Assembly (NCBI GenBank): GCA_038246575.1
Contig: JBBRVU010000005.1
Span: 1 to 64,000, forward strand
From: JACCUZ01 sp038246575
GTDB lineage: Bacteria; Actinomycetota; Actinomycetes; JACCUZ01
DNA length: 64,000 nucleotides
Direction: 5' to 3'
The position numbers and the translations under genes are program-made. Positions 42,111 through 49,906 of the stretch are shown here, piece after piece (position 1 is the stretch's first letter; the number at the start of each line of letters is the position of its first letter). The notes below the pieces were generated by a model, which saw nothing but the letters and a program-made list of their open reading frames with translations, was not told the origin of the DNA and did not search any database.

Positions 42111-44585
42111 ATGTCAATTCAGTCAACCATTGATGCTATCCGCGCCGAGGAGCGGGTGGCGCTGTACCGCCAGCGCCACCCCGCCGCCGACCGGTGGGCC
42201 GCCGGCTATGGCGCCATCGCCCATACCGTCGAGACCCAGGACCGGGTGTTCGGCATGGCGGCGGTGTGCGCCGCCCGCGCGATCACCGGGGACGGCGTGC
42301 CCTTGTTCGACCTACTCGCCGCCGCTGACCGCGTGGCCAGCGCCGCCATGTGGCTGGTCGCACACGAGACCTACGCCCGCAACGTCTACCGCGATGGGCG
42401 CGACCTCGCCCCGGAAGACTTCAAGGCCACGCCGGAGGGCCATACCGGCGGCGCGCTGAACATGGTCCCCGCCTACGTCTGCTACATGGCGGTCAATGCC
42501 ATCACCGGCATCACCCGTTCGTGGGTGATGGGGCAGGGCCACACCGTCGCCGCCATCGATTCGATCAACCTACTGTTGGATAACATGACCCCCGCCCACG
42601 CCGCCCGGTACAGCGTCAGCGATGAGGGGCTGACCGGCTACGTGCGCGACTACTACTCCTACCAGTCCGCGCCGGATGGGTCCCCCGCGTCGCCGCTGGG
42701 CAGCCACATCAACCCCTATACGGGCGGCGGCATGGTGGAGGGCGGCTACCTGGGCTTCACCGAGCTGCAGTACGTCCACATGCCCCTGCCGGGCGAGCGG
42801 CTGGTCGCCTTTCTCAGCGACGGCGCATTTGAAGAGCAGCGCGGCAGCGACTGGGCGCCACGCTGGTGGCGGGCGGAGGACAGCGGCCTGGTCGTGCCGA
42901 TTATGATCAACAACGGCCGCCGCATCGATCAGCGCACGACGATGGCCCAGGAGGGCGGCGCCGACGGGTTAGTGCCACACCTGCGGCTGAATAGCTTCGA
43001 TCCCTTTATCTTCGATGGGCGCGATCCTGCCGCCTTCGTCTGGGCGATCTGGGAGGCTGAGGCGCGGCTGACAGCGGCTGCCGAAGCGGTGCGCAACCGG
43101 GGCGAGCATTACCCCGTGGCCCTGCCCTACGGCATCGCCGTGGCGCCCAAAGGGTCCGGATTCTACGGCGCGGGCACGAACCTCGCTCACAACTTGCCGC
43201 TCGGCGCCAACCCGCATACGGACCGCCAGGCGGGCGAGCGGTTCAACGACAGCGCCCGGCGGCTGTGGGTGCCGCCCGCGGAACTGAACGCGGCCGCGGA
43301 GGCGATGCTACACCACGCCGTCTCCCACCGCCCGCGCGAGCGCGACCATGCGCTGGCGTGGCGCGACGTGCGGCTGAAGAACGTGCCCGCGCCCGCCTTC
43401 CGGCCGGTGACCGAGGACCAGCGCGACCCGGCCCGCTGGACACGGCATTCGCCGATGGCGGCCGTGGACGCGATGTTTCTCGCCACCGTACAGGCCAACC
43501 CGCACCTGCGCCCGCGGGCCGGCAACCCGGATGAGATGCGCTCCAACCGCATGACCCGCACGCTGGAAGCGCTCAAGTTCCGGGTGACGGACCCCGAGCC
43601 GGGCATCCCGGAGGCCATCACCGGCGCCGTGATCACCGCGCTCAACGAGGAGGCGGTGGCAGCGGCGGCGCTGGGCAACAAGGGCGGTATCAACATCATC
43701 GTCAGCTACGAGGCGTTCGCCGCCAAGATGCACGGCATCGTCCGCCAGGAGCTCATCTGGGCCGTCCACGCCACCCTGGCCGGGCGGCGACCGGGCTGGC
43801 TGTCGGTGCCGCTTGTGCTCACGTCTCATACCTGGGAGAACGCGAAAAATGAGCAGTCGCACCAGGACCCCGTGCTGGCCGAGGCGCTGCTAGGCGAGGC
43901 GGCGGACGTGTCGCGCGTGCTATTCCCGGCCGACCACAACACTGCCGCCGCCGTGATGCACGGCGTGTACCAAACGCAAGGCCAAATTTGGACCCTGGTT
44001 GTACCGAAGTCCGGCACGGTGGCGGAGCTGTTCACGCCGGAGGAGGCGGCGCGGCTGCTGGATCAGGGGGCGCTGCGGCTCGATTGGGCAGGCCACGACC
44101 CGGCGCACGCGCGGCTGGTGCTGACGGCAGTCGGCGCGTATCAGCTTGAGCAGGCGCTGATCGCCTCCGCGCGGCTGACCGAGCGGAGCATCGCGCACGC
44201 GGTCAACTACATGCTGGAGCCGGGGCGGTTCCGGTCCCCGCGTGGCGCGGCGGAAGCGGCCATCGTCGCACCGGCTGTCCTGCTGGCGGCGCTGTACCCG
44301 GCAGCCGTGCCGGCCCGCATTTTCATCACCCACACGCGGCCGGAGCCGCTGTTGGGGATGCTCGCGCCCTCCATCCGGGAGGGTGGCCGCACGGACTGCC
44401 TGGGGTTCATCAATCGTGGCGGCACGCTCAGCATCCCCGGATTGCTGTTCGCCAACCGCTCCACCTGGGCGCATATCGTGGACGCGGCGGCGCGGCTGCT
44501 CGACGCACCGCGCGAGCAGTTACTCACCGCGGCCGAGCTGGCCGTGCTGGACGGGATGGCGACGCCGGAAGGGGTGCTCGTGTAG
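42111..44585 (+). CDS. phosphoketolase-family enzyme (divergent XFP)
   Basis: 824 residues, the normal XFP length. Thiamine diphosphate-enzyme layout: TPEGHTGGALNMVPAYVCYM and VMGQGHTVAAIDSINLLLDN match the substrate-channel His-Gly motifs, and FLSDGAFEEQRGSDWAPRWW with IMINNGRRID forms the Mg/ThDP-binding motif (GDG replaced by SDG, ending NN). The C-terminal third has SVPLVLTSHTWENAKNEQSH as in XFP. XFP splits xylulose 5-phosphate or fructose 6-phosphate into acetyl phosphate and a shorter sugar phosphate; paired with acetate kinase this makes ATP and acetate without glycolysis. Divergent motifs make the precise substrate uncertain. Confidence 0.85.
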   Translation: MSIQSTIDAIRAEERVALYRQRHPAADRWAAGYGAIAHTVETQDRVFGMAAVCAARAITGDGVPLFDLLAAADRVASAAMWLVAHETYARNVYRDGRDLAPEDFKATPEGHTGGALNMVPAYVCYMAVNAITGITRSWVMGQGHTVAAIDSINLLLDNMTPAHAARYSVSDEGLTGYVRDYYSYQSAPDGSPASPLGSHINPYTGGGMVEGGYLGFTELQYVHMPLPGERLVAFLSDGAFEEQRGSDWAPRWWRAEDSGLVVPIMINNGRRIDQRTTMAQEGGADGLVPHLRLNSFDPFIFDGRDPAAFVWAIWEAEARLTAAAEAVRNRGEHYPVALPYGIAVAPKGSGFYGAGTNLAHNLPLGANPHTDRQAGERFNDSARRLWVPPAELNAAAEAMLHHAVSHRPRERDHALAWRDVRLKNVPAPAFRPVTEDQRDPARWTRHSPMAAVDAMFLATVQANPHLRPRAGNPDEMRSNRMTRTLEALKFRVTDPEPGIPEAITGAVITALNEEAVAAAALGNKGGINIIVSYEAFAAKMHGIVRQELIWAVHATLAGRRPGWLSVPLVLTSHTWENAKNEQSHQDPVLAEALLGEAADVSRVLFPADHNTAAAVMHGVYQTQGQIWTLVVPKSGTVAELFTPEEAARLLDQGALRLDWAGHDPAHARLVLTAVGAYQLEQALIASARLTERSIAHAVNYMLEPGRFRSPRGAAEAAIVAPAVLLAALYPAAVPARIFITHTRPEPLLGMLAPSIREGGRTDCLGFINRGGTLSIPGLLFANRSTWAHIVDAAARLLDAPREQLLTAAELAVLDGMATPEGVLV

Positions 44586-44623
44586 GGGCATGGCCGGCCG
44601 CGTCCTGCTCGCTGTGCCACCGT

Positions 44624-44850
44624 TCACCGCCCCTGCCCATCGGCCGGCCAGGGATGCCAGGCCTGCTGCTGCACCTGCACGCCCCCCTTCTGCGCCAGCA
44701 CCTCCCACCGGGAGCGGTCGCCCTCGCGCCAGAACCGCAGGTCGAGCACGTCGGCCCTCACCTTGATGCCGCGCAGCGTCACATCCGGCAGCCACCGGGG
44801 CAGTTCCGGGTCGACGAACAGGCGGCCGTAACCGCGTCGCGTTCGGGCTG
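44624..44850 (-). pseudogene. C-terminal remnant of a glycogen-debranching-type enzyme
   Basis: About 72 residues on the minus strand ending at TGA 44624-44626: GRLFVDPELPRWLPDVTLRG, then DVLDLRFWREGDRSRWEVLA. This is the typical last segment of amylo-alpha-1,6-glucosidase-like proteins (LPxWLPDxTLxxLRVGxxxxDLRFWR). No start codon or upstream body is present, because the sequence beyond belongs to another fragment. Confidence 0.55.
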
Positions 44851-45068
44851 CTGCTCGTGGTGATGTTCAGCATCGGGCTGGCCGCGGTGCTGACGGGGAT
44901 CAGGCCTGCTGCTGGTGTACGCTGGCCCGCAGCTCGCACGCCTGTCACGGGTCAAGGCGGGGAGCGGCCTCGCGCGCGCTGCCGGTCGTGAGCGCTGCGG
45001 CGGTGATCGTGGCGGGCCTGCTGATCATGCTACGCGCTGCCGGACAGAGCGGCTTGCCGCTTGTCTGA
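44846..45068 (+). pseudogene. C-terminal remnant of a NicO-type Ni/Co exporter
   Basis: Plus strand, three successive frames: GLLLVVMFSIGLAAVLTGI, then LLLVYAGPQLARLSRVKAG, then LPVVSAAAVIVAGLLIMLRA ending at TGA near 45066. The order of two last membrane helices separated by a short basic loop matches the end of NicO/RcnA transporters. At least two frameshifts and no N-terminal part. Confidence 0.5.
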
Positions 45069-45117
45069 TCGGTCGCTGCACCCGGTCAATCGTCACGGAT
45101 TACGGGAGACGCCGCCC

Positions 45118-45663
45118 ATGCTGGACTCTGACCCGCGCTGCATCGATCGGCGCCGCGCGCTGCGGCTGGCCACGCTGGGACTGGCGGCGCTGGCGGGGCC
45201 GCGGGCCGGCAGCGCGCGCGGGCAGGAGACGGCTGTGCCGCCGGTCTGGATCCCGCCGGATGCCGGCGCGCGCGAACAGTGGGTGGCGGTCAACCTGACA
45301 GCCCAGGCAGCAGTGGCGATGCGGGGTGCCGGTCGGGTGCGCGTGGCCCTGGCCACCACCGGCATGGACGGCTGGGAGACGCCGGAGGGGATCTTCCGCA
45401 TCAACCGCCGCGTCTACAACGAGACGATGACCTCGGCCGCGCTCGGCATCAGCGACCCGAACGACCAGTACGTCCTCACCGGCGTGCTGTTCACGCAGTA
45501 CTTCACCAACGTCGGCCACGCCCTGCACCTGAACTACTGGCGGCCGGACGAGGTGTTCGGCCGGGTGCGGACCAGCCACGGCTGCGTCGGTCTGCGCTAC
45601 GACGACGCGGCCTTCCTGTGGGACTTTCTCCGCATCGGCAGCCGCGTGGTGATCCACAGTTGA
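45118..45663 (+). CDS. L,D-transpeptidase (YkuD) with Tat-like signal
   Basis: 181 residues from ATG 45118, the Met before the signal peptide. CIDRRRALRLATLGLAALAG resembles a twin-arginine signal. The catalytic domain has GWETPEGIFRINRRVYNETM, LNYWRPDEVFGRVRTSHGCV and GLRYDDAAFLWDFL; SHGCVGL contains the nucleophile Cys of the YkuD family. Such enzymes form 3-3 cross-links in peptidoglycan or attach proteins to it. The gap upstream holds two gene remnants, so its promoter context is degraded. Confidence 0.88.
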   Translation: MLDSDPRCIDRRRALRLATLGLAALAGPRAGSARGQETAVPPVWIPPDAGAREQWVAVNLTAQAAVAMRGAGRVRVALATTGMDGWETPEGIFRINRRVYNETMTSAALGISDPNDQYVLTGVLFTQYFTNVGHALHLNYWRPDEVFGRVRTSHGCVGLRYDDAAFLWDFLRIGSRVVIHS

Positions 45664-45751
45664 GCGGTGGCCATCGGCCGGCAGGCGTTGCCCGTTCTGC
45701 TGTCCAGGCCTATGCTGTGAGCATCTACTACACCGGGTAGGAGTAAGCAAC

Positions 45752-46255
45752 ATGATGCTCAGTGCGGCGCTGCGCACGTCTGCTTGGCGACCCTCGTTCG
45801 GCGCGCTGCTACCGGCCCTGCACGGGTTCGGCCTGCGCGGCTGGTGGGTGGCCTTTGGCGCGACGCTGGCCAGCGCCATGGTGATGGGCGTCCCGACGGT
45901 GATGTTCGACAATCCCTGGTTCCGGCGGATGACGCCGACCCGGCCCCAGGACTACGTGTTCTGGGGCGCCTCCGCAGCGCTTATCGGCCTGATCACGGGG
46001 ACGTTCGTCGGGCGCCCGGAGGGGGCCGGGGACCGGCAGGCGCTGACCGGCGGCTTCCTGTCGTTCCTCGCCATCGGCTGCCCGATCTGCAACAAGGTGG
46101 TTGTGCTGCTGCTCGGCGTCTCGGGCGCGCTAACCTTGTTCGGCCCGGCCCAACTCTTCATGGGCATCGCGTCACTGGTACTGCTGGGCTGGACGCTACT
46201 GCTACGCGCTGGCGCGGTCGCCGGTACGTCCTGCGCTAGCGCTCCCCGGTCCTGA
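45752..46255 (+). CDS. membrane protein with conserved GCPICNK motif
   Basis: 167 residues, ATG 45752. Four membrane helices; helix 3 region contains FLSFLAIGCPICNKVVVLLL followed by GVSGALTLFGPAQLFMGIAS. The G-C-P-x-C-N-K motif inside a membrane segment followed by a Gly-rich helix is a recognisable conserved family of unknown function found in actinobacteria and Chloroflexota; the two cysteines suggest thiol redox or metal binding. It lies 88 bases after the L,D-transpeptidase gene on the same strand. Confidence 0.65.
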   Translation: MMLSAALRTSAWRPSFGALLPALHGFGLRGWWVAFGATLASAMVMGVPTVMFDNPWFRRMTPTRPQDYVFWGASAALIGLITGTFVGRPEGAGDRQALTGGFLSFLAIGCPICNKVVVLLLGVSGALTLFGPAQLFMGIASLVLLGWTLLLRAGAVAGTSCASAPRS

Positions 46256-46366
46256 CAGTCGCGCGAGTGCGGGGCACGAGCATGGCCCCCGGTCAACGCG
46301 TTTGCAGGCCGCATTCATGAAATCCTGGAGACGCTGGCGGCGCAAGGGCACCGGCGCGGCCAGCAG

Positions 46367-47188
46367 TCAACGCAGCTGCAGCACCAGCAGCGCCACACCC
46401 GCGAACGCGAGCCGATACCAGACGAACACGTACAGGGGCCGGACGGCCACGTAGCGCAGCAGCAGGTCGACCGCCAGCAGACCGACAGCGAATGAGACGA
46501 TGATCCCGGCCACGAGGGCGGCCGGGCTGACCCCTTCGGCTGCGGCGGTACGGAGATTCGGCAGCTCCTTCAGCGAGGCGGCGACGACGATGGGCGCCGC
46601 CAGCAGAAACGAGAACCGCGCCGCGGCGGCGCGGGAGAGGCCCGCGAACATCCCCGCGGCGATCGTGGTACCCGAGCGGGACACGCCCGGCGCCAGCGCC
46701 AGCGCCTGCGCCGCACCGATCAGCAGCGCCCACCGCGTGTCCAGCCGCTCCACCCCGGATGCCTGCTTCGCCCATCGCTCGGCGGCGAGCATCAGCAGCC
46801 CGAACCCGGCGAGCAGGGCGATCACCAGCCGCGTGTCGCGCGTCCTCTGTTCAATCAGGTCGTTGAACAGCCCGCCGACGATCACCGCGGGCACGGAGCC
46901 AACTACAACCAGCAATGCTAGCCGGCCGAATGAGCTCCAGTCGCGCAACCGGTGGCGGTGGATGAGGGCGTCCGCAACCCCATGCCGCGCCAGCCGCACG
47001 AAGTCCCGGCCGAAGTACACCAGCAGCGCGAGCATCGTGCCGAGGTGCAGAGCCACGTCGAAGCTGAGCGGGTGCGGCTCCCAGCCGAGCATGCGTGGGA
47101 CCAGCACCAGGTGGCCGGAGGAAGAGATCGGCAGGAACTCCGTCAGTCCCTGCACGAACCCGAGCACGATCGCGTGGAACACGGTCAT
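46367..47188 (-). CDS. uppP: undecaprenyl-diphosphatase
   Basis: 273 residues, start ATG 47188. Signatures of BacA/UppP: FVQGLTEFLPISSSGHLVLV near the N-terminus and LAPGVSRSGTTIAAGMFAGL in the second half, with about eight membrane helices. It dephosphorylates undecaprenyl diphosphate to recycle the cell-wall lipid carrier, and gives bacitracin resistance. It converges with the GCPICNK gene and has a short stem-loop in its leader. Confidence 0.95.
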   Translation of the reverse strand: MTVFHAIVLGFVQGLTEFLPISSSGHLVLVPRMLGWEPHPLSFDVALHLGTMLALLVYFGRDFVRLARHGVADALIHRHRLRDWSSFGRLALLVVVGSVPAVIVGGLFNDLIEQRTRDTRLVIALLAGFGLLMLAAERWAKQASGVERLDTRWALLIGAAQALALAPGVSRSGTTIAAGMFAGLSRAAAARFSFLLAAPIVVAASLKELPNLRTAAAEGVSPAALVAGIIVSFAVGLLAVDLLLRYVAVRPLYVFVWYRLAFAGVALLVLQLR

Positions 47189-47218
47189 AGAACGCCCTCA
47201 CCCAGCCCCCAGTAAGGC

Positions 47219-47249
47219 GGGACCTCCTCTCTCCCCGGCGGGAGGTCCC
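47219..47249 (-). promoter_or_regulatory. stem-loop in the uppP leader
   Basis: GGGACCTC (47219-47226) and GAGGTCCC (47242-47249), 8-bp perfect stem, 15-base loop, 30 bases upstream of the uppP ATG. Possible attenuator; the remaining gap to 47459 shows no gene. Confidence 0.3.
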
Positions 47250-47459
47250 ACAGGCAGACGCGGGGAAACCGTCTTCACGGCGCGTTGGCATGCGAGTAAC
47301 CCTCGATCGCTCGGCCACCCACTCCAGGGATACACCACGGATCGTGGGAGGCCGGGTTGTATCGCGGTGGAAATCCAATGAGCGCCGCCGGCCGGCGCGG
47401 GGACGAGTCGTGCGCTCACAGGCGGGTCTGCCATGACAGGACGTCGTCCGGGGCGGTCA

Positions 47460-48245
47460 TCAGGCCGTAGCGCTCCGGCGCAGTTCGGGCGATGCCGCCT
47501 CCTTGATGCCCGTGGGCGCGCGCCACAGGTACCAGCGTGACAGGAGGGCGAGGATCACGGCCTCGGCGAGCGTCATGCCGATCAAGATGCTCGTGGCCGT
47601 GACCCAGAACTCGAACGGGAACATCTGGATCAGATGGTCCCGTCGCGGGTCGAGCAGCCACAGGTCGTTGGCGAAGCTGAGCAGGTGGAATTGTGTGAAC
47701 AGCCGGTCGAAGTCCAGCGCGACCGTCACACCGAAGGCGGCGCCCGCCAGCACGAAGACCAGCATCGTCAGCCAGGTCAACCGGGCCAGGGCGCGCAGGC
47801 CCGCCCGCCCCTGGAGCACGAGCCGCAATGCCGCATACACGAGGATCACCACGATCGCGACTTCCTGTGCTCGGAAGATGACCTGGACGAGCTGCTGCAC
47901 GTCGCGCATGTGCAACACCTCGCGGTCGTTGAACAGCGAGCCGGTCTGCCCGGCGAAGTCCGCGACCTGGATGCGCAGGTAGTCGTCGTCGCTGAACAGG
48001 TAGGTGCGGATCGCGCGCGTGGCGCGCAGCAGCTCAGACCTGGGGATGCCGGCCACCGCCTCCACGTTGTAGCGGTTGATGCTGAAGTCATACAGCCACT
48101 GCGCGCCAAACAGATAGCGCACGTTCGTCCCAATCAGCGCCACCGGGACGCTGAGCGCGAACAGCACGGCGCCGAGGCGCAACACCCAGCGGGCCGACGC
48201 AGGCACGCGCGAGGGAGTGCCGGGAACAACGGATCCAGCGGTCAA
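47460..48245 (-). CDS. TIGR01906/DUF1461 integral membrane protein
   Basis: 261 residues from TTG 48245, preferred because GAGGAGG precedes it by five bases; a GTG at 48281 is in frame but without a ribosome site. Four membrane helices and the family hallmarks FNDREVLHMRDVQQLVQVIF, then FHLLSFANDLWLLDPRRDHL and MFPFEFW. The family is of unknown function. A CTAC-N8-GTAG palindrome straddles its promoter, the same element seen before the multicopper oxidase, so it may be under BlaI-type control. Confidence 0.85.
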   Translation of the reverse strand: MTAGSVVPGTPSRVPASARWVLRLGAVLFALSVPVALIGTNVRYLFGAQWLYDFSINRYNVEAVAGIPRSELLRATRAIRTYLFSDDDYLRIQVADFAGQTGSLFNDREVLHMRDVQQLVQVIFRAQEVAIVVILVYAALRLVLQGRAGLRALARLTWLTMLVFVLAGAAFGVTVALDFDRLFTQFHLLSFANDLWLLDPRRDHLIQMFPFEFWVTATSILIGMTLAEAVILALLSRWYLWRAPTGIKEAASPELRRSATA

Positions 48246-48271
48246 GGCTTCCTCCTCAACTACGTGGCCAC

Positions 48272-48287
48272 CTACTATCACTTGTAG
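48272..48287. promoter_or_regulatory. candidate BlaI-type operator upstream of the DUF1461 gene
   Basis: CTAC-TATCACTT-GTAG, identical outer arms and spacing to 6361-6376, ending 27 bases before the TTG start. Confidence 0.45.
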
Positions 48288-48472
48288 TATAGGAGAGGGA
48301 GCATTGCCTCACATATGCCGCGCACCGAACATGCACTCCGACGGATGTGTCAGGCCGGCTGCTCGACGAAACAGAGGATGGTTCATGACCTCTCACTCTG
48401 GCGGGTACTCCATGGTGGAGTGTCGGAGGCCCGAAAGGTTGAGGGCCATCGAGAAGAACCCGGACCGCGTGT

Positions 48473-48607
48473 ATGCACAAGCTGCCCGAACCACTCTTAT
48501 GCTTGCTCGTAGTTGGCCTCGCCGCGGTCACCACCACGACCGTGCTCGTCACGCTGGCCGCGACCAGCGACATCCACCTGGTGCTGCACGCCTGCTGCGC
48601 CAACTGA
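48473..48607 (+). CDS. possible 44-residue membrane peptide
   Basis: ATG 48473 to TGA 48607. One membrane helix (PLLCLLVVGLAAVTTTTVLV) and a tail DIHLVLHACCAN with a terminal Cys-Cys. No good ribosome site; composition is coding-like. Low certainty. It ends 14 bases before the ferredoxin-YHS gene coming from the other side. Confidence 0.35.
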   Translation: MHKLPEPLLCLLVVGLAAVTTTTVLVTLAATSDIHLVLHACCAN

Positions 48608-48620
48608 GCGCCCTCGATGC

Positions 48621-49256
48621 TCACGTGACCAGATAGGCCGCGGGGTCGGCCAGGAACTGCTTCTTGCAGGACGGCGCACAGAAGGCGATGGTCCGCCCTC
48701 CATGCGCGACCGTGTGGCGGGCGGTCGCCGGGTCCACGTCCATCAGGCAGACCGGGTCCAGCCGCTCCAGGCCGTCCCCGTCCCCGGCGCTCTCGACGAA
48801 CGGGGTATACGGCGCCTCCGGGGGCGGCAGGTAGCGCTCGTAGATGTGGTCGGCCAGCACCGGGGGCGGGGGCAGCACCGCGCCCGCATCGAGCATCGCC
48901 TGGGCGTAGTCGTACACCGCCGGGATGAGCGCGAGGTCGTTGAGGTCGCCCAACCAGATTGACCGCCCGTGCAGCTGCAGCAGGGCGTTATTGCCGACCG
49001 CACAGGGCCCCAGGCAGCCGGTGAAGGTCAGGTGGAGCCGGTTGCGGATGTGCCGGCGCTCCCACTCGTCGCCCCACAGGCTATTGTCGAATGGCATCCG
49101 GCCCTTCTCTGCCCAGCCGCAGCAGCAGTTGCCGTTCTCCCGCGAGCAGACGAACAGATTGCCCGTGACCTGAACGATGCGGAACTCCTCGCCCCGGGCC
49201 CCCACCTTGACCGTGGAGATACTCGGCCGGCGCGGAGAAATCGGCGTGTCACTCAT
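48621..49256 (-). CDS. thioredoxin-like [2Fe-2S] ferredoxin fused to YHS domain
   Basis: 211 residues. N-terminal half: a thioredoxin-fold ferredoxin with Cys in FVCSRENGNCCCGWAEKG and FTGCLGPCAVGNNALL, the usual two-plus-two [2Fe-2S] ligand pattern of these proteins (often seen with cobalamin or hydrogenase genes). C-terminal half from about 165: a YHS domain, LDPVCLMDVDPATARHTVAH, then FCAPSCKKQFLADP. Third YHS domain in the window after CopA and the ABC ATPase. The role is presumably electron transfer coupled to metal handling; the partner is unknown. Its ATG overlaps the end of a truncated hsp20 copy. Confidence 0.82.
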   Translation of the reverse strand: MSDTPISPRRPSISTVKVGARGEEFRIVQVTGNLFVCSRENGNCCCGWAEKGRMPFDNSLWGDEWERRHIRNRLHLTFTGCLGPCAVGNNALLQLHGRSIWLGDLNDLALIPAVYDYAQAMLDAGAVLPPPPVLADHIYERYLPPPEAPYTPFVESAGDGDGLERLDPVCLMDVDPATARHTVAHGGRTIAFCAPSCKKQFLADPAAYLVT

Positions 49257-49494
49257 AGTGCTGGTTGCTCCCGTTCAGGTGTTCTCGGACTGGGATGGTC
49301 CGGGGCGTTCCCCGCCTGCATGGTGCGCAACGCTCGTCGTCGGCCGTGACCTCGACGAGGATGTCTTCCGGCTCCATGCCGGGCATCGGTGCGGCAACCG
49401 TGAGGCGGTCCTCGCTGCGGTACATCTTCACGGGGACGGGCTGTGCGCTCCCGGTATCGTTCATCGCGGTCATGGGTCCCGCCTGCGGCCGCAC
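49249..49494 (-). pseudogene. truncated second Hsp20 gene
   Basis: About 70 residues; PVPVKMYRSEDRLTVAAPMP and GMEPEDILVEVTADD match the N-terminal part of the intact Hsp20 at 13.9 kb almost position for position, after which the alpha-crystallin domain is lost and the frame runs into unrelated sequence. Its TGA overlaps the start of the ferredoxin-YHS gene (ATGAGTGA), so it may still serve as a translated leader. Confidence 0.7.
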
Positions 49495-49505
49495 ACCCGC
49501 GGTCG

Positions 49506-49742
49506 CTAGCGCGTGACGTTGAGGATGAGCATCAGCCCGCCCCCACCGTGCTGCTCACGGTTGTCGTTGGTGGTGTGATGGTTGATGTGGCAGTGCAGCA
49601 ACCACTTGCCCGGCTCGCGCGCCTCCCAGATGCCCCGGACTCCGGGCCCGTAACTGAGCGCCACCAGGACCGACCGAATCCCCACTGCTTCAAGGCGCAG
49701 GGCCGACAGGCGGGCTTCCAGCTCGTTCGGGAAGCGTGCACG
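49506..49742 (-). pseudogene. C-terminal remnant of a multicopper oxidase
   Basis: About 75 residues ending at TAG 49506-49508: LVALSYGPGVRGIWEAREPG, then KWLLHCHINHHTTNDNREQH and GGGGLMLILNVTR. HCH-x3-H followed by a Met in GLMLIL is the C-terminal copper cluster of multicopper oxidases. No upstream domains. It is a third oxidase trace in the window, different from the two at 4.6 and 24.2 kb. The stretch 49743-49906 holds nothing else. Confidence 0.6.
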
Positions 49743-49906
49743 ACCGCAATGTCCTTCACGGTGGTCCCTCCTGTCCCTACCGCCTCACGAGGAACCAATG
49801 GAGGTGCCCGGGGCACTCACCGTCGAGCTCGGCGAGCACTTCCCACTCCTCCAGCTCCAGCTCTCATGGGTCCTCGCCCGGCTCCAGGTCGCGGTGAGCG
49901 CTCATC

